A stretch of DNA of 64,000 nt from Candidatus Phytoplasma luffae (lineage in GTDB: Bacteria > Bacillota_I > Bacilli_A > Acholeplasmatales > Acholeplasmataceae). The notes below the pieces were generated by a model. The model saw nothing but the letters and a program-made list of their open reading frames with translations. It did no database searches and had not been told where the DNA came from. Shown here in pieces: positions 52,696 through 61,611 of the stretch (its first letter is position 1; every line of letters starts with the position of its first letter). The position numbers were made by a program, and so were the translations under genes. The stretch is taken from the NCBI RefSeq assembly GCF_018024475.1, contig NZ_CP054393.1:496001-560000 (forward strand), written 5' to 3'.

Positions 52696-55392
52696 GTGGA
52701 AGATATAAAAGGTATTTTTTATTTTCAAAGTCATTATAGCATTATGGAAAGTATCCCATCTATAGAAGATTTGGTTATAAAAGCTAAAAAAAATAATTAT
52801 GATTTCGTAGCTTTGAGTGATAATCAAAATTTATACGGAATGTTAGAATTTATTTTTCTTTGCCAAAAAAATAAAATAAAACCTATTTTAGGTATGCAGG
52901 TGTTTTTATCTTTAAAAAATATTATTTCTCCAGATAAAAAAATTAGCTTTTGCGTTTACGCTTTAAATGATTTAGGTATAAATAATTTAATTAAAATATC
53001 TAATTTAGCTAAAACACAAAAAAGAGATATTCTTTTAGAAGAATTATGCGATTTAAAAGAAGGTCTTTTTTTTGTTTTATCAAATATAGATTTTTTATTT
53101 TGCGATTTATTTAAAAAAGAATGGGTAGAAGTTATTTTTGAAAAATTAAAAAAAACTTTTCATTTGTTTTTTTTTGGTTTGTCTTTGCAATCGGAATATT
53201 TAGAAATGTTCGCGAATACTTATTGTTTCGATATAATTAAAAAATTAAAAATTTTAATAGTTAAGGTTCATCAAACTAGTTTTTTGGAACCTAGTCAAAA
53301 AAAAGCGCATCAATTATTATTAAAGTTATTTCATTCTGAAAAAGCTAAAAAATATAATGAAATGTTTTTTTTATTTTTAGATTTGAAAGAGATCGAAAAT
53401 AAATATAATTCGCATTATAAAAATTATTCTCATTTGTTTTTAAATTTAAAGGAATTTATTCCTCAAATCGAATATAAACAAATTTTCCCTTCAGATTTGA
53501 AATTGCCTGTTTATAAACAATCTCTTGAAAAAACATCTTTTGATTATTTAAAAAAAATATCATTAGACGCTTTAAAAGAAAAAGTTTTAGATTCTTCTCC
53601 GGAATTTACTTTTTATTTAAAAAGATTGAACAAAGAATTGAAAATTATTAAAGATATGAATTTTGAAGATTATTTTTTAATTGTTCATGATTTAGTTAAT
53701 TTTTCAAAAAATAAAAATATTTTGGTTGGCCCCGGAAGAGGTTCTGCAGCTGGTTCGTTAGTTTGTTTTTGTTTAGGGATTACAGAATCAGATCCTTTGA
53801 AATATGATCTTTTATTCGAAAGGTTTTTGAACCCTAAAAGAAATAAAAAACCAGATATTGATTTAGATTTTCCAGATGATAAATTATCTATTGTTTTGGA
53901 ATATATTTATCAAAAATATGGAGAAAATTATACAGCTAACATAAATACTTTTTCTACTTTAAGTGCTAAAACTTTTGCTAAAAACACTAATTATATTGAT
54001 TATCAAAAATCGTATCCAAATACAACAATTAAAAACAATGAATTGAATTTAATAATTAACGAATTGGAAGGGATGCCGCAATTCACAAGAAATCATCCTT
54101 CAGGCGTTGTTATAAGTAATAAAGATTTATTTCAATTTATTCCTCTTCAAACGAATGAAAATAGTAATCATCCTTTTAAATACCAGACGCAATTAGAATC
54201 TAAATATTTAGAAAAAATAGGATTGATTAAAATTGATTTATTAAGTTTAAAAAGTTTATCTTTTGTTGCTAAAATTTTAGAAGAGATTAATAAAAATAGA
54301 GAAATTAAATTAAATTGGTTTCAAATTTCTTTAGATGATTTTAATTCTTATCAATTATTAAAAAAAGCAGATACAGAGTATATTTTTCAGTTGGAATCTG
54401 ATATGGCTAAAACAATTTTACAAAAAACAGATCCGAAACATTTTGAAGATTTAGTAGCTGTTTTAGCTTTGAATAGACCGGGCCAAATACATTATATAAG
54501 TGATTATTGTCGCAATAAAAAACAAAAAAAAAATTATTTAATTGAACCAGATTTAGAACTATGCATAGGACATATTTTGAGAAATACACAAGGTCTTATT
54601 CTTTATCAAGAACAAATTATGGAAATAGTTGTTCATGTAGCTGGTTATGATTTAGGCGAATCAGAAATTTTTATGAAATATATTTTAAACAAAGATAAAA
54701 ATAATATTTCAGAAGATTTTATGAAAAAAAATTTTTTAATTCGTGCTAATCGAAATGGTCATTCTAAAGAAATGGCTTTGAAAATTTATAACTATATTTT
54801 AAAATTTTCTAATTATAGTTTTAATAAAAGTCATAGTGTTTCTTATTCTTTAATTAGTTATCGTATGGCTTTTTTAAAAGCAAATTATTTTTTACCTTTT
54901 ATGAAAGTTATTTTAGATGGGTGTCAAAAAAATACCTCAGAAACAAGTAAAATTTTAAGAAAAATAAAAGAAAAAAATATAATTAAAATTTTATATCCTA
55001 ATATTTTTACAAGTAGTCTTCGATATCAATTATCAAAAACAAAAATTTTATTACCTTTGACTTCAATTATAAATGTTAGCGAATCGATAGCTTTTTTTAT
55101 AATAAAAGAAAGAGAAAAAAAAATATTTTTAGATTTTTATGATTTTAAGAAAAGATGTTTCCCTGTTTTAAATAATAATTTATTAAAAGATTTGGTTTTG
55201 GCAGGTGTTTTTGAAGATTTTCATTTAAATAAAAATACTTTATTGAATGAATGTCATTTAGAAACTTTAGAACATGAACAATATTTGCAACCTTTTAAAA
55301 AAAAAGTTTTATTAGAAGAATTACCAGATTCAATTTTGAAACAAGAAGTTATTCGTGTTTTCGGTTTTGATTTAAATTCTTTATCCGTTTAA
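52696..55392 (+). CDS. dnaE: DNA polymerase III alpha subunit, DnaE type, short
   Basis: 898 residues from a GTG start; RBS AGAGG. DnaE polymerases are usually about 1050-1180 long, so the C-terminal OB-fold and tau-binding part seems missing. The catalytic core is intact: GPGRGSAAGSLV (about 346-357), then PDIDLDFPDD (about 389-398) with two catalytic aspartates, and N-H-P-S-G-V-V-I. The N-terminal PHP domain has lost its metal site: the usual H-x-H reads FYFQSHYS and the T-D-H reads SDNQ. So it should polymerise but not proofread through PHP. In Gram-positive relatives DnaE works beside PolC, extending primers. Encoded 31 bases after lysS. Confidence 0.92.
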   Translation: MEDIKGIFYFQSHYSIMESIPSIEDLVIKAKKNNYDFVALSDNQNLYGMLEFIFLCQKNKIKPILGMQVFLSLKNIISPDKKISFCVYALNDLGINNLIKISNLAKTQKRDILLEELCDLKEGLFFVLSNIDFLFCDLFKKEWVEVIFEKLKKTFHLFFFGLSLQSEYLEMFANTYCFDIIKKLKILIVKVHQTSFLEPSQKKAHQLLLKLFHSEKAKKYNEMFFLFLDLKEIENKYNSHYKNYSHLFLNLKEFIPQIEYKQIFPSDLKLPVYKQSLEKTSFDYLKKISLDALKEKVLDSSPEFTFYLKRLNKELKIIKDMNFEDYFLIVHDLVNFSKNKNILVGPGRGSAAGSLVCFCLGITESDPLKYDLLFERFLNPKRNKKPDIDLDFPDDKLSIVLEYIYQKYGENYTANINTFSTLSAKTFAKNTNYIDYQKSYPNTTIKNNELNLIINELEGMPQFTRNHPSGVVISNKDLFQFIPLQTNENSNHPFKYQTQLESKYLEKIGLIKIDLLSLKSLSFVAKILEEINKNREIKLNWFQISLDDFNSYQLLKKADTEYIFQLESDMAKTILQKTDPKHFEDLVAVLALNRPGQIHYISDYCRNKKQKKNYLIEPDLELCIGHILRNTQGLILYQEQIMEIVVHVAGYDLGESEIFMKYILNKDKNNISEDFMKKNFLIRANRNGHSKEMALKIYNYILKFSNYSFNKSHSVSYSLISYRMAFLKANYFLPFMKVILDGCQKNTSETSKILRKIKEKNIIKILYPNIFTSSLRYQLSKTKILLPLTSIINVSESIAFFIIKEREKKIFLDFYDFKKRCFPVLNNNLLKDLVLAGVFEDFHLNKNTLLNECHLETLEHEQYLQPFKKKVLLEELPDSILKQEVIRVFGFDLNSLSV

Positions 55393-55449
55393 GTTATTTT
55401 TTTATTTTATAGTTTACGTAATTTTAATTATAAAAAGGAAATATATTTT

Positions 55450-55896
55450 GTGAAATTTTATGAAAATTTGAATAAATCATTTTTATATTTTAAAGAAAAA
55501 ATTTGGTCAAAGTGTACAGTAAAAAATAGATATTTTGTTTTCGGTGTTATTTCATTCAGTATCATTTTATGTTTAATTATTTTAAATTCTCATTTAGGTA
55601 AAGAGAGAAAATTTTATAGCGAAGGTTTAATTGAATTTAAGGATATTTTAAATTCTCAATTTATTAAAGAAAAACATACCGACATAGAAGAAGACATTAC
55701 TATAGTAGGTATTAAATCTATGTTAATAGGGATTATTGTTTTTGTTAATTTATTAGGGTTTAAAAAAGGTTTTTCCGGCGTTAGTTTAGGTACTTTTGTA
55801 GGAGCAGTCATAGGGGTTTGGATTTTTATATTATTTCCTCCTCTTATTTATTGTTTAGAATTTGTTTTTTACAAATTATTTCATTCAACAAGTTAA
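55450..55896 (+). CDS. Three-pass membrane protein of unknown function
   Basis: 148 residues from a GTG start with AAAAAGGAA eight bases ahead. Membrane segments lie at about 28-47, 88-105 and 113-141, with an acidic loop (EKHTDIEEDIT) between the first two. Family not recognised. It sits between dnaE and the ThiT-like gene, both close, so an operon is likely. Colicin V production protein or a holin-like role cannot be judged. Confidence 0.65.
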   Translation: MKFYENLNKSFLYFKEKIWSKCTVKNRYFVFGVISFSIILCLIILNSHLGKERKFYSEGLIEFKDILNSQFIKEKHTDIEEDITIVGIKSMLIGIIVFVNLLGFKKGFSGVSLGTFVGAVIGVWIFILFPPLIYCLEFVFYKLFHSTS

Positions 55897-55960
55897 AATT
55901 AAATATATTGTTATTTTAAAAAAAAACATTAATAATTTATTATTGTTTGAGGTTTGAGCG

Positions 55961-56563
55961 ATGACAAAAAATTTTTTACAAAAAAATGTAATTATTTCTC
56001 TTTTGGTAGGTTTGATCATTTTATTGGATTTTGTTTGGAGTTTTGTTTTTTTACAATTTTCTTCTTTCATTTCATTTGTAAAATTACCTTTAATAATTAT
56101 ATTTATAAGCGGTTTTTTGTTAGGGTTCAAAAGTACTTTTGTTATTTGTGTTTTTTATAATATTTGGCATATTTTCAGAAGCTTTATGAAAATAACGATT
56201 TATTACGGAAGTTTTGAATTAACTAATAATGAAATTATTTTGTCACTTTTATTAGATTATATATTCCCTGATTTGATCATGAGTATTTCAGGTTTGTTTT
56301 TTGTTTCTGAAAAAAAAACATTAGATAATAAAAAAATTTTTTTTATTTTATTTATCATTATTTTTTTAAGACATTTTTCTTTTTATTTTTCTAGTTGTTG
56401 GATTTACGCTCCTAAGATGATAAAACAAATCAATGAAAAAAATGTTTATATTTGGTCTTTTTGGTATAATTTGGCTAAATTTTTTTTAAATTTTATTTTT
56501 AGTTTTTTTATTATTTTTTATTTAAAAAATAAATTAAAAAATTTACCAGAAATAAATAAATAA
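55961..56563 (+). CDS. thiT: ThiT-like ECF transporter S component (thiamine uptake, probable)
   Basis: 200 residues, about six membrane segments, the size of ECF S components. L-L-L-D-Y-I-F-P-D near 108-116 and RHFSFYFSSCWIYAPK near 145-160, followed by IWSFWYN, resemble the ThiT pattern (L-x-E-Y...R-x-x-x-H-x-x-S-G...W-x-x-Y-A-P...S-x-x-Y-N) that forms the thiamine pocket. S components need the EcfA1-EcfA2-EcfT module, which is not encoded in this window. RBS TGAGGTTTGAG. No TPP riboswitch is visible in the 64 bases upstream. Substrate assignment is by motif only. Confidence 0.65.
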   Translation: MTKNFLQKNVIISLLVGLIILLDFVWSFVFLQFSSFISFVKLPLIIIFISGFLLGFKSTFVICVFYNIWHIFRSFMKITIYYGSFELTNNEIILSLLLDYIFPDLIMSISGLFFVSEKKTLDNKKIFFILFIIIFLRHFSFYFSSCWIYAPKMIKQINEKNVYIWSFWYNLAKFFLNFIFSFFIIFYLKNKLKNLPEINK

Positions 56564-56588
56564 ATAAATAAATTTTTATTTTTTTTGT

Positions 56589-56630
56589 TGATTGTTTATT
56601 TTTTAAAAAAATAAACAATTTTTTTATTTT
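56589..56630 (+). terminator. Terminator after the ThiT-like gene
   Basis: The stem ATTGTTTATTTTTT / AAAAAATAAACAAT is followed by TTTTTTATTTTT. Confidence 0.8.
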
Positions 56631-56641
56631 TATAAGAATTT

Positions 56642-56940
56642 TTTTTATTTTTTATTGTTTTTTTTATTATTAATAACGGAATTAATATAAAATTTTTATT
56701 TTTTATAGATTAAATAATGTATAATAAATTGAGATATTTTTTCTTAGAAATATAATATTTAATAGATTTATTATTTATATTTAATTTTATAAATAAACAT
56801 CTTTTGAACTGAAATTTATTTTTATAAATCGTTTAATTATTTTGTTTCTAATTTGATAAACAAAAAGATAATTTTTGTATTAATATCCTAACAATTAGAT
56901 AAATATTTTTAATTTTAACAAATATAAAGGAAAATATAAA
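56642..56940. other. Non-coding leader of the DEAD-box gene
   Basis: About 300 AT-rich bases without a gene. TATAAT at 56720-56725 in AATGTATAATAAATTG is a likely -10, giving an mRNA leader of about 210 bases. Long leaders are common for cold-shock DEAD-box helicase genes, but I see no defined structure. Confidence 0.45.
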
Positions 56941-58632
56941 ATGAGTATTTTATTTAAAGATTTAAATTTATCAAAACAAACTGAAAAAGTTTTGTCAGAA
57001 TTAAAGTTTGAAAAACCAACTCCGATCCAAGCTTTAGTTATTCCAGAAATTATTAACGGTTATGATGTTATAGCTCAATCTCAAACAGGGACAGGTAAAA
57101 CTTTTTCTTTTGGGATTCCTATTATCGAAAATATAGATTGTAAATCTTCCAAAATACAATCTTTAATTTTGTGCCCAACAAGAGAATTAGCTTCACAAGT
57201 TTTTTTAGAAATTAAAAAATTATTAAGATTTAATTTTGAAATCAGAACAATAGTTATTTATGGCGGCGAATCTTATACTAAACAATTTAAAGAATTAGAT
57301 ACTAAACCTCATATTGTTATTGCTACACCTGGAAGAACAATAGATTTATTGGAAAGAAAAAAAATAGATCTATCATCGGTTAAAATTTTAACTTTAGATG
57401 AAGCTGATGAAATGTTAAAGATGGGTTTTCAAGATGACTTAGAGAGAATTTTATCCAAAGTTCATTCACAAAGACAAACAATTTTATTTTCTGCTACAAT
57501 TTCTCCTACTATTATTCAAATTGCTTCAAAATATCAAAAAGAACCTAAAATTTTAAAAGTAAAACAAGATACTCTCGCTGTAAAATCAATTAAACAATTT
57601 TATTTTATTGTTAAAGAATTTGATAAAAATAAACTTTTAGTACGTCTTTTAGATTATAAGAACCCAGAATCTGTTATTATTTTTGCCAATACTAAAAGAG
57701 ATGTAGATAATATTTTTAATTATTTACAAGAAAAAGGTTTTTTAGTAGATGCTATTCATGGAGATTTAAAACAAAATCAAAGAAAATTCGTCATGAATAA
57801 TTTTAGACAAAAAAATATTAAAATTTTAGTCGCTACTGATGTTGCCGCTAGAGGAATAGATATTTCAGATATTAAAATGGTTATTAATTATGAATTGCCT
57901 TACGAAGATGAAGTTTATATCCATAGAATAGGTAGAACAGGAAGAGCGGGAAAAACAGGAACAGCTTATAGTTTTATCAGTATAAAAAAAATGGGCCAAT
58001 TTAAAAGATTAGAAAAATATTTAAAAGAAAAAGTAACTTATTTAAATATTCCTTCTGTTGAAGACATCACAAAAGAACAAAATAAATTTTGGAAAGATAA
58101 AATTTTTAATTTAATTAATGAAAATAAAGATAAAAATGAACCTTTGCATCCTTTAGTTGATGTTTTATTAGATAAAATAGATCATAAAATAATTATTTCT
58201 ACTTTTATAAATCATTTCGCTCTTATGAATAAAAAATACGAACCTATTATTGAACCGAAAGTTTTACAGAGAAATCTAAATACTCGTTATAATAGATTCG
58301 ATAACAAAAATACGAATAATTATAATAATACTTTTAATAAATATAATAATAAAAATTACAATAATAATACTTTTAATAAATATAATGATAATTATAATTC
58401 TCAAAATATGTCAGAATTTATTATCAATTTAGGAAAATCAGATGGCATCAATCCTTCTTTATTGTTAAGGTTATTAAAGGATAAATTTAACATTTATGGT
58501 AAAAATATCGGCAATATAAAACATTTTTATGATAGAACTGTTTTTGAAATAGTTGATAGTTTTATTAATAAATTATTATTACCAAAAAATGTTTATTACG
58601 AAAATAAACTTTTAAAAATTGAACCTAAATAA
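56941..58632 (+). CDS. deaD: DEAD-box RNA helicase with DbpA-type RNA-binding domain
   Basis: 563 residues. It unwinds short RNA duplexes in ribosome assembly or mRNA decay. The Q motif is FEKPTPIQALVIP, motif I AQSQTGTGKT (about 45-54), Ia PTRELASQV, II LDEADEML, III FSATIS, then LVATDVAARGID and YIHRIGRTGRAG. A linker rich in N, Y and K (about 435-485) leads to INLGKSDGINPSLLLRLLKD and FEIVDSF, the DbpA RNA-binding fold found in DeaD, CshA and DbpA proteins. RBS AAAGGAAAA. Only one DEAD-box gene is seen in the window, so cshA would be an equally good name. Confidence 0.93.
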   Translation: MSILFKDLNLSKQTEKVLSELKFEKPTPIQALVIPEIINGYDVIAQSQTGTGKTFSFGIPIIENIDCKSSKIQSLILCPTRELASQVFLEIKKLLRFNFEIRTIVIYGGESYTKQFKELDTKPHIVIATPGRTIDLLERKKIDLSSVKILTLDEADEMLKMGFQDDLERILSKVHSQRQTILFSATISPTIIQIASKYQKEPKILKVKQDTLAVKSIKQFYFIVKEFDKNKLLVRLLDYKNPESVIIFANTKRDVDNIFNYLQEKGFLVDAIHGDLKQNQRKFVMNNFRQKNIKILVATDVAARGIDISDIKMVINYELPYEDEVYIHRIGRTGRAGKTGTAYSFISIKKMGQFKRLEKYLKEKVTYLNIPSVEDITKEQNKFWKDKIFNLINENKDKNEPLHPLVDVLLDKIDHKIIISTFINHFALMNKKYEPIIEPKVLQRNLNTRYNRFDNKNTNNYNNTFNKYNNKNYNNNTFNKYNDNYNSQNMSEFIINLGKSDGINPSLLLRLLKDKFNIYGKNIGNIKHFYDRTVFEIVDSFINKLLLPKNVYYENKLLKIEPK

Positions 58633-58777
58633 AATTGAATTAGATTCAATATATAAAACTTTATTGTATTGAATAATAAAATTGATATTTAGTTCAATTT
58701 TTTTATTTTTAAGTTTTATTTTTATAAATGATATAATAATTTATCATTTTTGGAAAAAATATCAAGAGAGTGTTTTT

Positions 58778-60163
58778 ATGTTAACTAAAAATGAAATCCA
58801 AGATATTTTAAAAAAAGGATTGAATAAAGGTTTTGATTTTGTTGAATTATTTTTCGAAAATCAAAAAAAAAATTATTTAAAAGTTATCGATGAAGAATTT
58901 ACAAATTTTAATACAAAACATATTTTTGGCGTCGGTATACGTTTATTAAAGGGTTCAGATGAAATTTATATTTACACTAATAAAGTGGATTATACAAATA
59001 TTTTGAATTTAATCGAAGAACAACAAAATGTTTGTTCTGAAAAAGATATTGTGGAATCAGTTTATTTAGGAGAATCAAAAGAAGCAAAAAGTAATATATT
59101 GATCCCTTTTGATAGTTGGACAGTTGATAAAAAGATTGATAAATTATTAAAATTATCTAAAATTATTAAAGAATATGATTCTAAAATAATAAAAAGTATA
59201 GCTACTTTAGAAACAAAAGAACAAAACGTTTTAATCGCTAATTCAAAAGGGATATATCAAAAAGATATACGTAATTATATTAATTGTTCTATGTTCGCTG
59301 TTGCGAAAGAAAAAGATAATATGGAAGATTTTTATAATAACGAAGGTCGCACTTCTACTGGTTTAGAAATTTTTGATATTATCGAGTTCGAAACTAAAGC
59401 ACGAACAATAGCTAAAAAAGCAGTTATGTTGTTAGATGCTGAATTAATCAAACCTCAAACTATGACTGTAGTTCTTAATAAAGGTTTAGGAGGGGTTATT
59501 TTTCATGAAGCTTGTGGTCATTCTTTAGAAGCTACCGCTATCGCCAGAAACCTTTCCCCTTTTTGTGGTAAAATAAATCAAAAGATAGCTTCTGATATTG
59601 TAACTGCTTATGATGATGGAACAATTGATAATAGTTGGGGAAAATTAAACTTTGATGATGAAGGAAATCCAACTCAAAAAAATCTTTTAATCCAGAACGG
59701 AATATTAAAAAATTATTTAATAGATTATCGTAATAGTTTAAAAATGAAAATGAAACCAACAGGTTCCGCTCGAAGAGAATCTTATAAATTTTCTCCTACT
59801 TCTAGAATGAATTCTACTTATATCGCAGCTGGCAAATGCAGCCCTGAAGAAATTATTAAAGATACTAAATATGGTCTTTATGCTGAAGTTTTAGGTGGTG
59901 GCACAGTTATGACGACAACAGGAGAATTTAATTTTATGATGAAATCTGGTTATTTAATTGAAAATGGCGAATTAACTAAATTAGTTAAAGGTATGATGTT
60001 GATTGGAAAAGGGCAAGATGTTTTGTTAAATATAGATCGTGTCGGAAATGATTTAGCTTTAAGTCAAGGTTATTGTGGTTCTGTTTCTGGTTATGTACCT
60101 GTAGATTTAGGTCAACCAACTATCCGAGTTAAAAATATAGTTATAGGAGGAAACAAGAAATAA
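58778..60163 (+). CDS. tldD: Metalloprotease TldD
   Basis: 461 residues from the ATG at 58778, with AAGAGAG before it; the TTG at 58682 would add a hydrophobic leader that TldD proteins lack. The zinc motif H-E-A-C-G-H at 243-248 (HExxxH) is intact and lies in G-G-V-I-F-H-E-A-C-G-H-S-L-E-A. S-F-S-P-T-S-R-M-type FSPTSRMNSTYI and GGGTVMTTTGEFNF are the other conserved blocks. TldD pairs with TldE to degrade or trim unfolded or modified peptides, as in microcin and CcdA processing. Its stop shares a base with the tldE ATG, so both subunits are made together. Confidence 0.93.
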   Translation: MLTKNEIQDILKKGLNKGFDFVELFFENQKKNYLKVIDEEFTNFNTKHIFGVGIRLLKGSDEIYIYTNKVDYTNILNLIEEQQNVCSEKDIVESVYLGESKEAKSNILIPFDSWTVDKKIDKLLKLSKIIKEYDSKIIKSIATLETKEQNVLIANSKGIYQKDIRNYINCSMFAVAKEKDNMEDFYNNEGRTSTGLEIFDIIEFETKARTIAKKAVMLLDAELIKPQTMTVVLNKGLGGVIFHEACGHSLEATAIARNLSPFCGKINQKIASDIVTAYDDGTIDNSWGKLNFDDEGNPTQKNLLIQNGILKNYLIDYRNSLKMKMKPTGSARRESYKFSPTSRMNSTYIAAGKCSPEEIIKDTKYGLYAEVLGGGTVMTTTGEFNFMMKSGYLIENGELTKLVKGMMLIGKGQDVLLNIDRVGNDLALSQGYCGSVSGYVPVDLGQPTIRVKNIVIGGNKK

Positions 60164-61494
60164 TGAAAACTGATATAAATTATAAAAAATATTTCCAAAT
60201 AGCTTTAAAAAAAGGTTTTACTTCGTTAGAACTTATGATTAACGAAAATCAATCTATGTATATCAGTTTAGAAGATAACCGAATTAACGAAAATGTTAAA
60301 AGTGATATTTGTACTTTAGTCATTACAGGATTATATAAAAATAAAAAATCTTCTTTATATTTAGAAACAATAAACGAAGATGAAATAGAAGATATTTTAG
60401 AATTATTAAAAAATCAAATATCAGTTTTAAATTTAAAAGAAAAAGATACTATTTTTAAAGGTTCTGATTCTTATCCTGAAGTTAAAGAATCTAATTTTAA
60501 TTTTTCTTCGATAAATATTGAAAAAAAATATGATTTATTATTTAAATTAGAAAAAGAATTATCAAATAAAAGTGTTTTTTTAAATAAAATAGATTCTATA
60601 ACTTATCAAGAAAGTTATTTCAAGAAAAGATTAATCAATTCAGAAGGTTTAAATTTAGAAGAAAAAGGTAGCTTCGCTAGAATTTATGTAGATTGCGTTT
60701 TTCAAAAAAATGATGAAAAAGAAGTAGTTTCCCAAAGTGAAGCAGTATGTAATTTTTGTGATTTTGATATTCTTAAATTATCTAAAAAAGTTATAGATTT
60801 AGGAGAAAAAAAAATAGGTGGGCGATCTGTTGAATCTAAGAATTATCCTACTGTTTTTTCTAACAAAATTTTTGCTAAACTCTTAGAACAATTTAGTAGT
60901 GTTTTTAGCGGAATGAGTGCTTATCGAAATTTAACTCGATTAAAAGATAAAGAAGGGCAAAAAATAGCTTCTTCTAAAGTAACTATTATTGATGATCCTT
61001 TAACTTCTAAAAGTTTTTTTCAATATAAATTTGATGACGAAGGTGTAGCTTGTTATTCAAAAAAAATTATTGAAAAAGGAGTTTTCAAACAATTTATTTA
61101 TGATTTAAAAACTTCTTTAATTTTCAATACCGAACCTACAGGGAACAGTTTCAGCAATTCTATTTCTATGACTAATTGTTATTTACAAAAAGGTTCTGTC
61201 AGTTTCGAAGATATGATTAGCACTATCGATGAAGGAATTTATATTGATTTTGTTATGGGTTTGCATGCAGGAATTAACGAAGTTAGTGGCGATTTTAGTC
61301 TTCAAGCAGGCGGATTTAAAATAGAAAAGGGTAAAATAACTACTCCGGTAAAAATGATTATTATTTCTGGTAATTTTTTTAATATTTTATTAGATTTAAA
61401 AGAAATTTCCGATGATTTATCTTTTCATAATACATCTTCTTTTGGAAGTCCTAGTGTTTATGCGGGTGATTTAGTTATCGCAGGAAATAAATAA
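60163..61494 (+). CDS. tldE: TldE/PmbA, non-catalytic partner of TldD
   Basis: 443 residues. Same overall fold as TldD but without the HExxxH motif, as normal for TldE. Family blocks seen are F-S-S-V-F-S-G-M-S-A-Y, I-I-D-D-P-L-T and FDDEGVACYSKKIIEKG, then G-x-H-A-G-I-N-E-V-S-G-D-F-S-L-Q-A-G-G-F near 370-389. RBS AGGAGGAAAC lies in the end of tldD and the ATG overlaps its TAA. It forms the inactive half of the TldD-TldE protease. Also named pmbA. Confidence 0.93.
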   Translation: MKTDINYKKYFQIALKKGFTSLELMINENQSMYISLEDNRINENVKSDICTLVITGLYKNKKSSLYLETINEDEIEDILELLKNQISVLNLKEKDTIFKGSDSYPEVKESNFNFSSINIEKKYDLLFKLEKELSNKSVFLNKIDSITYQESYFKKRLINSEGLNLEEKGSFARIYVDCVFQKNDEKEVVSQSEAVCNFCDFDILKLSKKVIDLGEKKIGGRSVESKNYPTVFSNKIFAKLLEQFSSVFSGMSAYRNLTRLKDKEGQKIASSKVTIIDDPLTSKSFFQYKFDDEGVACYSKKIIEKGVFKQFIYDLKTSLIFNTEPTGNSFSNSISMTNCYLQKGSVSFEDMISTIDEGIYIDFVMGLHAGINEVSGDFSLQAGGFKIEKGKITTPVKMIIISGNFFNILLDLKEISDDLSFHNTSSFGSPSVYAGDLVIAGNK

Positions 61495-61611
61495 CTTTTA
61501 TTTTATAAAATACAAATGTTTAAATTTAAAAATATTACAAAATTATAATTATTTTTCTAAATTTAAATTATTTTTTTTAATATTTTTTTTACGAAAGACT
61601 AATTATAAAAT

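Noticed and set aside
55897-55960. TPP riboswitch before the ThiT-like gene
   Set aside because: Only 64 bases, without the conserved thi-box sequences.
55954-56160. 68-codon + strand ORF at the start of the ThiT-like gene
   Set aside because: It overlaps the well-supported ThiT-like frame and lacks its own RBS.
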